Counted from the first letter of the stretch, positions 1 through 7,062 are shown. The stretch: 11,791 nt of DNA from Oscillospiraceae bacterium (GCA_017459865.1 JAFUCD010000014.1:1-11791), one strand, 5' to 3'. Notes: generated by a model from the letters alone, not told the origin. Translations and numbers: made by a program.

Positions 1-2
1 GC

Positions 3-320
3 TGGTTTGAATGCCAGGGCTTGCTTTGCTATGCAAAAACCGAGAGATTTGCGGATGGTTTTCCACAATCTCTCGGCTATTTGCATTCTTTTTTTGCTGA
101 AAAAGGCGCGCTGCAAAATCTCCATTTTGCAACGCGCCCATTTCCGCTTCCAGAGCAGTTCTGGTCGCTCCATGACGATCTGCTCCGCCTGCTGAAAAAG
201 CCCATGTCCCGGGAGCTGGAGGCAGAGGTAGAAAACACTCTGAACCGATTTCGCGCGGCCTTCTTTTCTCCCGGGGTTCAGAGCCCGGAGGAGATCCGCG
301 CGGAGTTCTCGGAGGTGTGA
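3..320 (+). CDS. 3' part of an unidentified ORF upstream of the relaxase
   Basis: This reading frame is open from the left edge to a TGA that overlaps the relaxase ribosome binding region. I do not recognise a family; it does not resemble the MobC proteins often found in this position. The codons up to about 140 run through two hairpins and have A/T-rich third positions. From about 141 onward third positions become mostly G or C, as in the relaxase, and the peptide becomes charged and helical (for example SRELEAEVENTLNRF). The true coding part may therefore start late, for example at ATG 204 (38 residues), or the gene may truly begin left of the window. The stop lies within the relaxase leader, which would allow translational coupling. 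No function is assigned. Confidence 0.35.
   Translation, partial: WFECQGLLCYAKTERFADGFPQSLGYLHSFFAEKGALQNLHFATRPFPLPEQFWSLHDDLLRLLKKPMSRELEAEVENTLNRFRAAFFSPGVQSPEEIRAEFSEV
33..95. terminator. Long hairpin with T-runs on both sides
   Basis: Bases 40-49 and 67-76 are perfect 10-base inverted repeats (CCGAGAGATT / AATCTCTCGG) around a 17-base loop. The stem extends outward (33-39 with 78-84) with one mismatch and one bulge. On the + strand it is followed by a run of T at 86-95; on the minus strand it is followed by TTTTT. It therefore has the form of a bidirectional intrinsic terminator, probably ending a transcript that enters from the left. Confidence 0.55.
100..138 (-). terminator. Strong 15-bp hairpin, minus-strand terminator-like or part of an origin of transfer
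   Basis: The arms at 105-119 and 124-138 (GGCGCG-c-TGCAAAAT / ATTTTGCA-a-CGCGCC) pair over 15 positions with one mismatch and a CTCC loop. On the minus strand the stem is followed by TTTTT, as in an intrinsic terminator. No minus-strand gene to its right would need one, so a role as a hairpin in an origin of transfer upstream of the relaxase is also possible. Confidence 0.4.
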
Positions 321-322
321 GT

Positions 323-1702
323 ATGGCAACCACAGGCTTCTGGCCGGTGAAAGGCCGGCTCAAGGATGTTCTGGACTATGCGGAGAATCCGGACAAGACC
401 ATCGACCGCCGGTATCTGGACGACGATCTGGCGCAGGCGCTGCGCTATGTTGAGAATCCCGAGAAGACCGATCAGCAGATGTATGTCTCTGCCATCAACT
501 GCCGTGTGGAAGAAGCATACGCCCAGATGCAGGAGACCAATCGCCGGTACGGCAAGGAGGGACGGAACGTCGCCTACCACGGCTTCCAGAGCTTCCGCCC
601 CGGAGAGGTCACACCGGAGGAATGTCATCAGATCGGCCTCGAAACGGCGCGGGAGATGTGGGGAGATTATGAGGTCGTCGTCACGACCCACCTCAACACC
701 AATTCACTGCACAACCACTTCGTAGTCAATTCCGTCTCCTGCAAGACCGGGCTGAAATACCACAACCACAGGAAGGATCACTACCGTCTGCGGGAGATCT
801 CCGACAACATCTGCATGGAGCATGGTCTTTCGGTCATCCAGAACGCACGTTTCTACGGCGGGGAGAAGGGCGCCTACTGGGTGCACAAAAGCGGCAGGCG
901 CACCCATCGTGACATTCTCAAGGAGGATATCGAATACTGCATTTCGATCGCAGGCAGTTGGGATCAGTTTGCACAGCAGCTTCGCGGTCTCGGCTACACC
1001 ATCGACTGGCAGCGCTTTTCCGTGAAGGCAAAGGACTGGGAACGAGCTGTTCGATTGGATCGAATGGGATATTCCAAAGAAAACATCCAACAACGTCTGC
1101 GCACAAATCTGAATTCCGTCGGATATTTGAACAAATGGAACAGCCACCTGCCGTATCGTCCGAAGGGGTTCCCGCTGTTGACCATAGAGCAGCGCATTGG
1201 TTTTGAGATCACGCACTGCAAGCGCGCGGAGGTGGTTGTGATCGACGTGATCTTCTATACCATGTTATCCCTGCTGGGACTTGCACAGGATCCGGAGGCA
1301 CAGAAACAGAAGGTGCGTCCGCTCTCGCCCTCCGTCCGCATGGAGCTGGCGAAGCTGGATCAGCTCGACCGGGAGACGCAGATGCTTGGAAAATACAACA
1401 TCCATACAGATGTGGATCTCCACCATTTCATGGATGACACAAAGGAACAGATCGCCCTGCTGGAGCATGACCGGCAGGGCTTTCGCAATCAGCTCCGAAG
1501 GCCGAAATCTCCCGAAATAGAAAAGGAGATCAAAGCCAAGCGAGACGCCTGCACCGAGAAGCTCAAGCCGCTGCGTGAGGAGCTCCGGTGCTCGGAAAAC
1601 ATTTTGAAGCGCAGCGAAAAGCTGTATGAAATCCTGCTCGCGGAACGGGAGGCAGAAACGCAAGCCCTCCGGCGCGAGCGCAACAGAGAAAGGAATCGTT
1701 AA
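323..1702 (+). CDS. MobP-type relaxase (mobilization nuclease)
   Basis: Relaxases of this family (Pfam Relaxase/VirD2) nick the element at its origin of transfer and lead the single strand into the recipient. The 459-residue protein has the three-histidine metal site as THLN (His123) and LHNHF (His130, His132). Tyr19, in YAENPDKT, is the likely nicking tyrosine. A second similar motif, YVENPEKT, follows about 25 residues later. The N-terminal 250 residues are the nuclease. The C-terminal part, from about residue 330, is charged and coiled-coil-like, with many Glu, Lys and Arg. ATG 323 is chosen over GTG 317 because GGAGG at 311-315 is 7 bases from the ATG and only 1 base from the GTG. The downstream parB-like gene begins 3 bases after the stop. 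Confidence 0.93.
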   Translation: MATTGFWPVKGRLKDVLDYAENPDKTIDRRYLDDDLAQALRYVENPEKTDQQMYVSAINCRVEEAYAQMQETNRRYGKEGRNVAYHGFQSFRPGEVTPEECHQIGLETAREMWGDYEVVVTTHLNTNSLHNHFVVNSVSCKTGLKYHNHRKDHYRLREISDNICMEHGLSVIQNARFYGGEKGAYWVHKSGRRTHRDILKEDIEYCISIAGSWDQFAQQLRGLGYTIDWQRFSVKAKDWERAVRLDRMGYSKENIQQRLRTNLNSVGYLNKWNSHLPYRPKGFPLLTIEQRIGFEITHCKRAEVVVIDVIFYTMLSLLGLAQDPEAQKQKVRPLSPSVRMELAKLDQLDRETQMLGKYNIHTDVDLHHFMDDTKEQIALLEHDRQGFRNQLRRPKSPEIEKEIKAKRDACTEKLKPLREELRCSENILKRSEKLYEILLAEREAETQALRRERNRERNR

Positions 1703-1705
1703 ATC

Positions 1706-2557
1706 ATGAATACACCAAAAACTATCCAAATTGCAAATCTGCACCCGTTTGAGGGGCATCCGTATCAGGTGCGGGACGATGCCGAAATGGACGCCCTCGT
1801 GGAGAGTATCCGCGAACACGGCATTCTCACACCACTGATCGTCCGTCCGTTAGAAGACACCGCAGCGGAGTACGAGGTCATCTCCGGTCACCGGAGGCTC
1901 CATGCAGCACAAAAGGCAGGAATCCACGAGGTTCCTGCCTTTATCCATGTTGTCAGCCGTGAAGAAGCGGCCATTCAACTGGTAGACAGCAATCTCCATC
2001 GGGAACACATTCTCCCCAGCGAAAAGGCCTTTGCTTACAAGCTGAAATACGAAGCCATGCGGCATCAGGGTACTTCGTCCCAACTTGGGACGAAGTTGCG
2101 TTCCGATGAGGAAATGGCAGCGCAGACCGGTGAAAGCCGAAACCAGATCCAGCGTTATATCCGGCTCACCAATCTGATTCCACAGCTTCTCAACCTGATG
2201 GACGAAGGCCGCATCGCCTTCGCCGTCGGCGTGGAGCTGTCGTATCTCACGAATGAAGAACAGCGTGCAGTCCTCGAGGCCATTGAGCTCTATGACTGCA
2301 CACCATCCTATTCGCAGGCATGCCGGTTGCATCATGACAGCGAAATGATGTACGCCGCCGATACCCGCAAGCGCATCCAGGCAGTTCTGGCGGAGGAAAA
2401 GCCCAACCAGCGGGAGAGGGTCAGCTTCCGGTATTTGGATCTTCAGAAGTTCTTTCCGCCAAATTATACGCCCAAACAGATCTCTGAGGCGATTATGCGT
2501 CTGGTGGAGGATCATTACCGGCAGCAAAGAGCAAGGAGGGATAGGGATGCAAGATAA
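1706..2557 (+). CDS. ParB/RepB/Spo0J-family protein of the element
   Basis: ParB-family proteins bind palindromic DNA sites; in integrative elements they act in maintenance, regulation or transfer. The 283-residue protein has the N-terminal ParB domain (about residues 5-110) with the nucleotide-binding motifs GHRR (61-64) and DSNLHRE (94-100). A helix-turn-helix follows at about 133-154 (DEEMAAQTGESRNQIQRYI), then a helical C-terminal part. Spacing to the relaxase is 3 bases. The start of the next small gene overlaps its 3' end by 11 bases, so they are co-translated. No ParA partner is visible in the window. A perfect 25-bp palindrome lies inside the coding sequence (2072-2096). Confidence 0.92.
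   Translation: MNTPKTIQIANLHPFEGHPYQVRDDAEMDALVESIREHGILTPLIVRPLEDTAAEYEVISGHRRLHAAQKAGIHEVPAFIHVVSREEAAIQLVDSNLHREHILPSEKAFAYKLKYEAMRHQGTSSQLGTKLRSDEEMAAQTGESRNQIQRYIRLTNLIPQLLNLMDEGRIAFAVGVELSYLTNEEQRAVLEAIELYDCTPSYSQACRLHHDSEMMYAADTRKRIQAVLAEEKPNQRERVSFRYLDLQKFFPPNYTPKQISEAIMRLVEDHYRQQRARRDRDAR
2072..2096. repeat. Perfect 25-bp palindrome inside the parB-like gene
   Basis: The arms ACTTCGTCCCAA and TTGGGACGAAGT are exact reverse complements around a single central C. They encode residues TSSQLGTK, between the ParB domain and the helix-turn-helix. Size and symmetry fit a binding site such as parS or an operator, or a hairpin in the mRNA. The role is not known. Confidence 0.8.
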
Positions 2558-2729
2558 GAAAGCGCCTGTGATCACCGAACCGCTGGATCATACCAAAAAG
2601 TACTTCCGCGTCAACGGGTATGAGATTGCGGCCTCCTTTACACAGGAGCGCCGACCGGATACCTTTCGGCGGGTGCGGAGCATCCTGCTGACAGCATCAG
2701 CGCCAGATTGCACAATTGACGCCGCCTGA
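2547..2729 (+). CDS. Small TnpW-like transposon-encoded protein
   Basis: This 60-residue peptide starts within the end of the parB-like gene. GGAGGG at 2535-2540, 6 bases before the ATG, supports translation. The pattern of a short polar start, a YFRVNGYEIAASF strand-like segment and then TFRRVRSILL resembles the small TnpW-family proteins found beside recombinases in Clostridia elements. The match is by pattern only. The last residues (after ILLTAS) do not fit well, so the end may have been altered. The function of TnpW proteins is unknown. It belongs to the same transcript as the relaxase and parB-like genes. Confidence 0.6.
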   Translation: MQDKKAPVITEPLDHTKKYFRVNGYEIAASFTQERRPDTFRRVRSILLTASAPDCTIDAA

Positions 2730-2743
2730 GGGCGGCATACAAT

Positions 2744-2790
2744 GGGAACATGTGAACCTTGTCAATCGAATATGATGCTCACATGTTCCC
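2744..2790. repeat. 12-bp inverted repeat (47 bp overall) upstream of the recombinase gene
   Basis: GGGAACATGTGA (2744-2755) and TCACATGTTCCC (2779-2790) are perfect inverted repeats separated by 23 bases. No T-run follows, so this is not a typical terminator. It ends 32 bases before the recombinase start codon. It may be an operator, an RNA hairpin controlling recombinase expression, or a recombinase binding site. Confidence 0.65.
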
Positions 2791-2822
2791 GCCCTTACTG
2801 ATTTAGAAAGGACGGAATAACT

Positions 2823-4427
2823 ATGCAAAACAACCGAGTTTATTGTCTCTATCGCGTCTCCACCGACAAACAGGTGGATTTCAATTCCGAGCATGAGGCG
2901 GACATCCCCATGCAGCGCAAGGAGTGTCACCGTTTTGCTGCTGAGCACGGATGGACGATCATCCATGAGGAGCAGGAGGAGGGTGTCTCCGGCCACAAGG
3001 TGCGCGCGGAGCACCGGGATAAGCTCCAGATCATCAAGGATCACGCCAGACAGGGCAAGTTCGATATCCTGTTGGTTTTCATGTTCGACCGCATCGGACG
3101 CATCGCAGACGAGACGCCCTTCGTGGTGGAGTGGTTCGTAAAAAATGGCATTCAGGTCTGGAGCACACAAGAGGGTGAACAGCGCTTTGACAACCACACC
3201 GACAAGCTGCTGAACTACATTCGCTTTTGGCAGGCCGACGGAGAAAGCGAGAAAACCTCTGTCCGAACCCGTACCAGCCTCCATCAGATGACGGAGGCGG
3301 GCCACTTCACCGGAGGACTCGCACCATACGGATATGATCTTGTGAAAAGCGGCAGGATCAACAAGCGCAAGCATGAACTGTATGAGCTTGCAGTCAACGC
3401 CGATGAAGCCGCCGTAGTTCGCATGATCTTTGACAAGTATGTCAATGAGGGCTACGGTGCACAACGGATCGCCACATGGCTCAATGAGCAGGGCTTCCGC
3501 GCCCGCTCCGGCAAGCCTTGGCATCACGCGTCAATCCGTGGGATGCTCTGCAATCTGACCTACACCGGCGTGCTGCGCTGCGGCGAGGCGAGATCTGTCG
3601 CACTGCCGGAACTGAAGATCATCGAGCCTGAGCAGTTTGAAGCGGCACAGGAGATCCGGCAGGAGCGGGCAAACCAAGCGGAGGCCAATCGAACTGTGCC
3701 GTTGAACACTCGCGGGAAATCCCTTCTGGCGGGCAATGTCTTCTGCGCCCACTGCAGTTCCAGGCTGAACTTGACTACCAATGGGAAATACCGCAAACGC
3801 GCGGACGGCTCTGTGGACAAAACGCCGCGCATTCGCTATATCTGTTACGGCAAGACCCGTAAGCAGACCACTTGCGACGGTCCAACCGGCTACACCATGC
3901 ATGTTTTGGACGGTATCATCGATCAGATCGTACACAGGATCTTCGCGCAGATCCGCGGCGTTTCCAAGCGTGAGCTGGTGTCCGCCCGGTATCAGGAGGA
4001 GGTACACCGCAGAAAGGCAAAGCTGAAAGAGGCCAAGTCTGCGTATGATAAGGCCGAGCGGGATCTGGCAACCCTGAAAGCGGAGATCGTCAAATGCATC
4101 CAGGGCGAGAGTGCATTCACACAGGACGTGCTGGCAGAGTTAATCCATAACACAGAGCAGAAGTGCCAGGAACTCTCACTCACTTTAGAAAAAGCATCCG
4201 CTGAGCTGCAAAATGCGGAAACGATCTTAAATGAAGTGACCACACAATATGATGAGCTTATTTCGTATGCCGAGATTTATGATTCCGCCAGCATCGAGAC
4301 CAAGAAAATGATTGTCAATTGTCTCATCAACAGGGTGGAGGTTGGCAGAGGCTACAAGTTAAATATCGCGTTCAATTTCCATCTCGCGCAATTCTTCGGC
4401 GGGTTGGATTTGGACGCTTCTGCTTGA
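2823..4427 (+). CDS. Large serine recombinase (site-specific integrase/excisionase)
   Basis: This family cuts and rejoins DNA at short attachment sites through a phosphoserine link, integrating and excising the element. The 534-residue protein has the resolvase domain first, with catalytic Ser13 in YRVSTDKQ and the arginine motif DRIGR at 89-93. The Recombinase domain follows (about 165-285, GGLAPYGYD onward). A zinc ribbon comes next, with Cys308, Cys311, Cys341 and Cys351 (CAHC, then YICYGK and TTCDG). A coiled coil at about 385-480 is of the kind that controls integration versus excision in this family. GAAAGGA 10 bases before ATG 2823 supports the start. All key residues are present, so the enzyme looks functional. 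Palindromic DNA lies on both sides of the gene. Confidence 0.95.
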   Translation: MQNNRVYCLYRVSTDKQVDFNSEHEADIPMQRKECHRFAAEHGWTIIHEEQEEGVSGHKVRAEHRDKLQIIKDHARQGKFDILLVFMFDRIGRIADETPFVVEWFVKNGIQVWSTQEGEQRFDNHTDKLLNYIRFWQADGESEKTSVRTRTSLHQMTEAGHFTGGLAPYGYDLVKSGRINKRKHELYELAVNADEAAVVRMIFDKYVNEGYGAQRIATWLNEQGFRARSGKPWHHASIRGMLCNLTYTGVLRCGEARSVALPELKIIEPEQFEAAQEIRQERANQAEANRTVPLNTRGKSLLAGNVFCAHCSSRLNLTTNGKYRKRADGSVDKTPRIRYICYGKTRKQTTCDGPTGYTMHVLDGIIDQIVHRIFAQIRGVSKRELVSARYQEEVHRRKAKLKEAKSAYDKAERDLATLKAEIVKCIQGESAFTQDVLAELIHNTEQKCQELSLTLEKASAELQNAETILNEVTTQYDELISYAEIYDSASIETKKMIVNCLINRVEVGRGYKLNIAFNFHLAQFFGGLDLDASA

Positions 4428-4436
4428 CCTGTTTTT

Positions 4437-4488
4437 GGGGTATGATTCATGCGGCTGCAAATCCGGGGGTATGTAACCGCATGAATCG
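4437..4488. repeat. Palindromic att-like site next to the recombinase
   Basis: The site begins 10 bases after the recombinase stop. GATTCATGCGG (4444-4454) and CCGCATGAATC (4477-4487) are perfect 11-bp inverted repeats with 22 bases between. The octamer GGGGTATG occurs at 4437-4444 and again at 4466-4473. Size and half-site layout match attachment sites of large serine integrases, which usually lie beside the integrase gene. The segment 4466-4488 recurs at 4685-4707 with 20 of 23 bases identical. That it is an attachment site is inferred. Confidence 0.5.
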
Positions 4489-4505
4489 CCTGCATGCTTT
4501 CGCGG

Positions 4506-4546
4506 GCAAAAGAAAAGTCCGTGTTTTCGGACGAAAACACGGACTT
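4506..4546 (-). terminator. Intrinsic terminator of the tRNA-Ala transcript
   Basis: The arms at 4515-4528 and 4533-4546 form a perfect 14-bp stem (AAGTCCGTGTTTTC and its complement) with a 4-base loop. On the minus strand it is followed by TTTTCTTTT (4514-4506). It lies 22 bases downstream of the tRNA 3' end. Confidence 0.9.
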
Positions 4547-4568
4547 ATTAGACAGTTTCGCTGCCTTT

Positions 4569-4644
<76 letters not shown>

Positions 4645-4684
4645 GTGGGAAGGCTGTGAAACTGATCTTTATGAAATTGTACAT

Positions 4685-4707
4685 GGGGTATGTGACCGGA
4701 TGAACCG
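4685..4707 (+). repeat. Second copy of the att-like segment (site A)
   Basis: This 23-base segment matches 4466-4488 (site B) at 20 positions and in the same orientation: GGGGTATGT, then ACCG, ATGAA and CG shared. The two copies flank the tRNA-Ala gene 219 bases apart. The left palindromic half present at site B is missing here, so this copy looks like one half-site joined to other DNA. Confidence 0.6.
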
Positions 4708-4731
4708 GGCTCCCAGCTGAGCTATACCCCC
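4685..4731 (-). other. Partial tRNA-Ala 5' end fused into a 47-nt tRNA-like block
   Basis: Bases 4710-4731 repeat exactly the first 22 bases of the tRNA-Ala gene (4623-4644). Read on the minus strand, the block can form an acceptor-like stem GGGGTAT/ATACCCC, a D-type arm GCTC/GAGC and a second arm CCGG-TTCAT-CCGG. It has no proper anticodon arm plus T arm, and no CCA. It sits immediately after the promoter, so it should be transcribed ahead of the intact tRNA. It is either a recombination scar or remnant of a second tRNA gene, or a small structured leader. Confidence 0.6.
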
Positions 4732-4742
4732 AAGGCCTGATT

Positions 4743-4771
4743 ATATTAGCATATCCCGGAGATTTTGTCAA
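4743..4771 (-). promoter_or_regulatory. Strong sigma-70-type promoter for the tRNA-Ala transcript
   Basis: On the minus strand a perfect -35 TTGACA (4771-4766) is followed by a 17-base spacer and -10 TAATAT (4748-4743), with an extended -10 TGC. Transcription should start near 4736, just before the partial tRNA copy, and read on into the intact tRNA-Ala gene. Confidence 0.88.
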
Positions 4772-4811
4772 CAGGTTTTTTGCTTTTCTCGGATTTGTTT
4801 TCTGATCTGCC

Positions 4812-4846
4812 GAAGAAAATGGCTCCTTCGATTTCTCGAAGGAGCC
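4812..4846 (-). terminator. Intrinsic terminator of the heptad-repeat membrane protein gene
   Basis: GGCTCCTTCGA (4821-4831) and TCGAAGGAGCC (4836-4846) form a perfect 11-bp stem with a 4-base loop. On the minus strand it is followed by ATTTTCTT. It lies 19 bases past the stop codon of the 698-residue protein. Confidence 0.9.
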
Positions 4847-4865
4847 AAAGAGATCAGAAGAGTCG

Positions 4866-6962
4866 TTATACCTGCGCGTTGGCAGCCTTGACAGCTTCCT
4901 CGGCGGCAGCGGCGGCGCGGCGGGCGGCAGCCTTGGCGGCTTCATAGTCGCCGGCAGCGGCGAGCGCCTGGGCTTCGTCAGCAGCTTCCTGCGCTTCCTT
5001 CGCCCAATCCGCAGCGGTCTTCACGACGACGACAGGCGTGGCAGCGGCCATGGCGGCGGCAGCGGCGGCCTGAGCGGCGGCGGCAGACTCGGCAGGGGAG
5101 ACGACCTCAACGACGGGAGCCGCAACGACGGGCTCGGCGACGTGGACGACGGGCTCTTCCACAACGGTCTTCACGACAGGCGCTTCAACCGTGACAGGCT
5201 CGGCAACCGGAACGGCGACCGGAGCGGCAGCGGTGTAGGCGGCGGTGGTGACAGTCGCCTTGGAGCGCTTGTAGGCCTTCTTCGCCGCACCGGCGATGAG
5301 GACGAACAGCACGCCCAGAACAGCGAGGCAGACCAGCGCGATCATCGGAGCGAGGTGATAGGTGCCGGTGGCATACTTCACAGCCTCAGCTTCGGTGCCG
5401 GCTTTATAGGGAACGGGATCGGTGAGCGGGAAGAACGCATAGCCGCCGAACGCACCCTTGATGATGCCCCAGACCAGACCGGCAACGGCCAGGATCGTGG
5501 TGAGCCAGCCGAAGGTGGTCGCGGCGCCGATCTTGCCCTTGGAGATGGAGCCGGCGCTCAGCAGGCCGAAGAGACCCGCGATGATGCCGAACACGGAGGC
5601 CAGAGCCAGCAGCGCGTAGGTGATGATACGGCCGATGAGCTCGCCTTCAACAGCGGCGCCCTGCTCTTTCTCGATGTAGTCCTGACCGGCCTTGGCGACC
5701 TTCTCGCAGGCGTCGAGGTCGATGAGCTTGTGGTCGTTGAGGACGATGAAGTTACCGTTCTCGTCCTTCTGCCACAGGCTGTCTTCGGGATTGTTGATGT
5801 CGAAAGAATCGCCGATGTACTCCTCATCGGTCAGCATCTCGGCAACGCTGCGGCAGACAGCCTTGCCGTCAGACTCGCTGGTGGTGAACTGGATGGCGCC
5901 CACGTCACCGGTGCGGTAAGCGGGCTGGTTGATCAGCATCAGAGCGCCGGCAATCAGCGCATCCTCGCTGGACTCGAACAGATCGAGCTGGCTCTTGCCG
6001 TCGGCGAGCTGCTTCTCGCCGTCAGCGAGTTGCACCATACCCTCGGCCTTCGCCTGCTCACCGGCGGCGAGCTGGGCGGCACCGTCATTCAGCGCGGCAA
6101 CGCCTTCGTTGTAGGTGACATGACCGGCGTCGAGCTGTGCACGGGCGGCCTCGAGCTGGGGCTTGGCAGCCTCGAGCATCGCAAGACCGTCTTCGTACTC
6201 CTTCAGTTGCGCCTTGCCGTCAGCGACCATCTGCTGCACAGCGGCGGGGAAGTCCGTCACGTTGCTGCCAAGGCTGATGCCGAGGTTCGCAGCCAGCGGC
6301 ACAACGATGGAGGCAAACCATGCCTGCGCATTGTAGAACACCTGCTGGCCCCAGCCGGGCAGACTGTCCACAACACCGTTGCGGAAGTTGACATAGGCGT
6401 TGACATAGGGCATGAGGGGCTCGATCTGCGCCAGCTGCGCCTTGCCCTCGTTGTAGCGCTCGGTGTTGGCCTGGATCATCGCGACGCCCTCGTTGTACTG
6501 CTGCAGGGCAGCGGCATACTGGGCTTCGCCGTCGTCGAGCGTCTGCTTGCCCTCGGCGAGCTGCTGCTGACCGGCAGCGTAATCGGCATAGCCCTGGTTC
6601 AGCTTCAGCTGACCTTCGGCGAGCGCGAGCTTGCCTTCCTCGAGCTGGACCAGACCGGCCTCATACTCGGGAACGCCTTCCACGTAAGCGGTGATGTTCT
6701 CGCGCAGGAGATCGATGCCGCCGATCATGGAGTTGTTGTAGCCGGGCTCCTGAGAAGCCTCCTGATCCATCTTCGGATAGGTGTCACGGTCGGTGATGCG
6801 CTCATCGTTGTGGAGAATCGCATAATAACCGGCGTTCGCCTGGTCCTGTTTGTACTCCATTACATTCATAACTTCCTTGACGCCCTTCACACCTGCGAAC
6901 AGACCGAAGATGCTGGCGGCGACCAGGAGGATACTGAGTAATACGAGCAATCCTTTTTTCAT
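4866..6962 (-). CDS. Membrane protein with Leu-x-x-Gly heptad repeats (YhgE/Pip-like architecture)
   Basis: The start is set at ATG 6962 rather than the upstream ATG 7013: AAGGAG lies 10 bases before it, and a hydrophobic segment (residues 4-24, after MKKG) follows at once. The 698-residue protein has two repeat-rich stretches at about 90-184 and 236-327. These are made of units such as QLAEGKQTLDDGEAQYAA and QLADGEKQLADGKSQL, the X-X-X-Leu-X-X-Gly pattern seen in YhgE/Pip-type envelope proteins. Three more membrane segments lie at about 439-469, 477-512 and 540-560. An Ala/Val/Pro-rich tail (about 570-640) ends in an Ala-rich helix. The layout suggests a large extracytoplasmic coiled domain between membrane anchors. 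Its precise role is unknown. It has its own promoter region and terminator, so it is monocistronic. Confidence 0.88.
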   Translation of the reverse strand: MKKGLLVLLSILLVAASIFGLFAGVKGVKEVMNVMEYKQDQANAGYYAILHNDERITDRDTYPKMDQEASQEPGYNNSMIGGIDLLRENITAYVEGVPEYEAGLVQLEEGKLALAEGQLKLNQGYADYAAGQQQLAEGKQTLDDGEAQYAAALQQYNEGVAMIQANTERYNEGKAQLAQIEPLMPYVNAYVNFRNGVVDSLPGWGQQVFYNAQAWFASIVVPLAANLGISLGSNVTDFPAAVQQMVADGKAQLKEYEDGLAMLEAAKPQLEAARAQLDAGHVTYNEGVAALNDGAAQLAAGEQAKAEGMVQLADGEKQLADGKSQLDLFESSEDALIAGALMLINQPAYRTGDVGAIQFTTSESDGKAVCRSVAEMLTDEEYIGDSFDINNPEDSLWQKDENGNFIVLNDHKLIDLDACEKVAKAGQDYIEKEQGAAVEGELIGRIITYALLALASVFGIIAGLFGLLSAGSISKGKIGAATTFGWLTTILAVAGLVWGIIKGAFGGYAFFPLTDPVPYKAGTEAEAVKYATGTYHLAPMIALVCLAVLGVLFVLIAGAAKKAYKRSKATVTTAAYTAAAPVAVPVAEPVTVEAPVVKTVVEEPVVHVAEPVVAAPVVEVVSPAESAAAAQAAAAAAMAAATPVVVVKTAADWAKEAQEAADEAQALAAAGDYEAAKAAARRAAAAAEEAVKAANAQV

Positions 6963-7033
6963 GCTGTTTTCACTCCTTCTGATTTCCTTTTCCTTTTTAT
7001 ATTTCTCCTCCATGGAGACATGTTTACCCTAAA

Positions 7034-7062
7034 AATATAGCTCAAAATATTGTACAATGCAA
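7034..7062 (-). promoter_or_regulatory. Possible promoter of the heptad-repeat protein gene
   Basis: In the AT-rich gap before the gene, the minus strand has TTGCAT (7062-7057), a 17-base spacer and TATATT (7039-7034). The -35 match is weak. A similar TATATTTTTAA stretch occurs further upstream (about 7090-7105), so the exact promoter is uncertain. Confidence 0.4.

Larger units (their letters stand above)
1..4490 (+). mobile_element. Right-hand part of an integrative mobilizable element
   Basis: A co-directional block of relaxase, ParB-like protein, TnpW-like peptide and large serine recombinase is the usual recombination and mobilization end of Clostridia integrative elements. The block ends with palindromic, att-like DNA directly after the recombinase stop, and then a tRNA-Ala gene on the other strand. 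The right boundary at about 4490 is inferred from that palindrome. The left boundary is outside the window. No type IV secretion genes, coupling protein or cargo are visible here, so self-transfer cannot be judged. Confidence 0.75.

Noticed and set aside
317..322. GTG 317 as relaxase start
   Set aside because: Only 1 base separates it from the GGAGG, too close for use; ATG 323 has ideal spacing.
5142..6941. 599-codon open frame on the + strand
   Set aside because: It is antisense to the heptad-repeat membrane protein gene. The frame is open only because of that gene's GC-rich codon bias; its translation is low-complexity and it has no ribosome binding site.
6963..7013. Upstream ATG at 7013 as start of the membrane protein
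   Set aside because: It would add 17 highly charged residues before the hydrophobic segment and lacks a good ribosome binding site, whereas ATG 6962 has AAGGAG at 10 bases.
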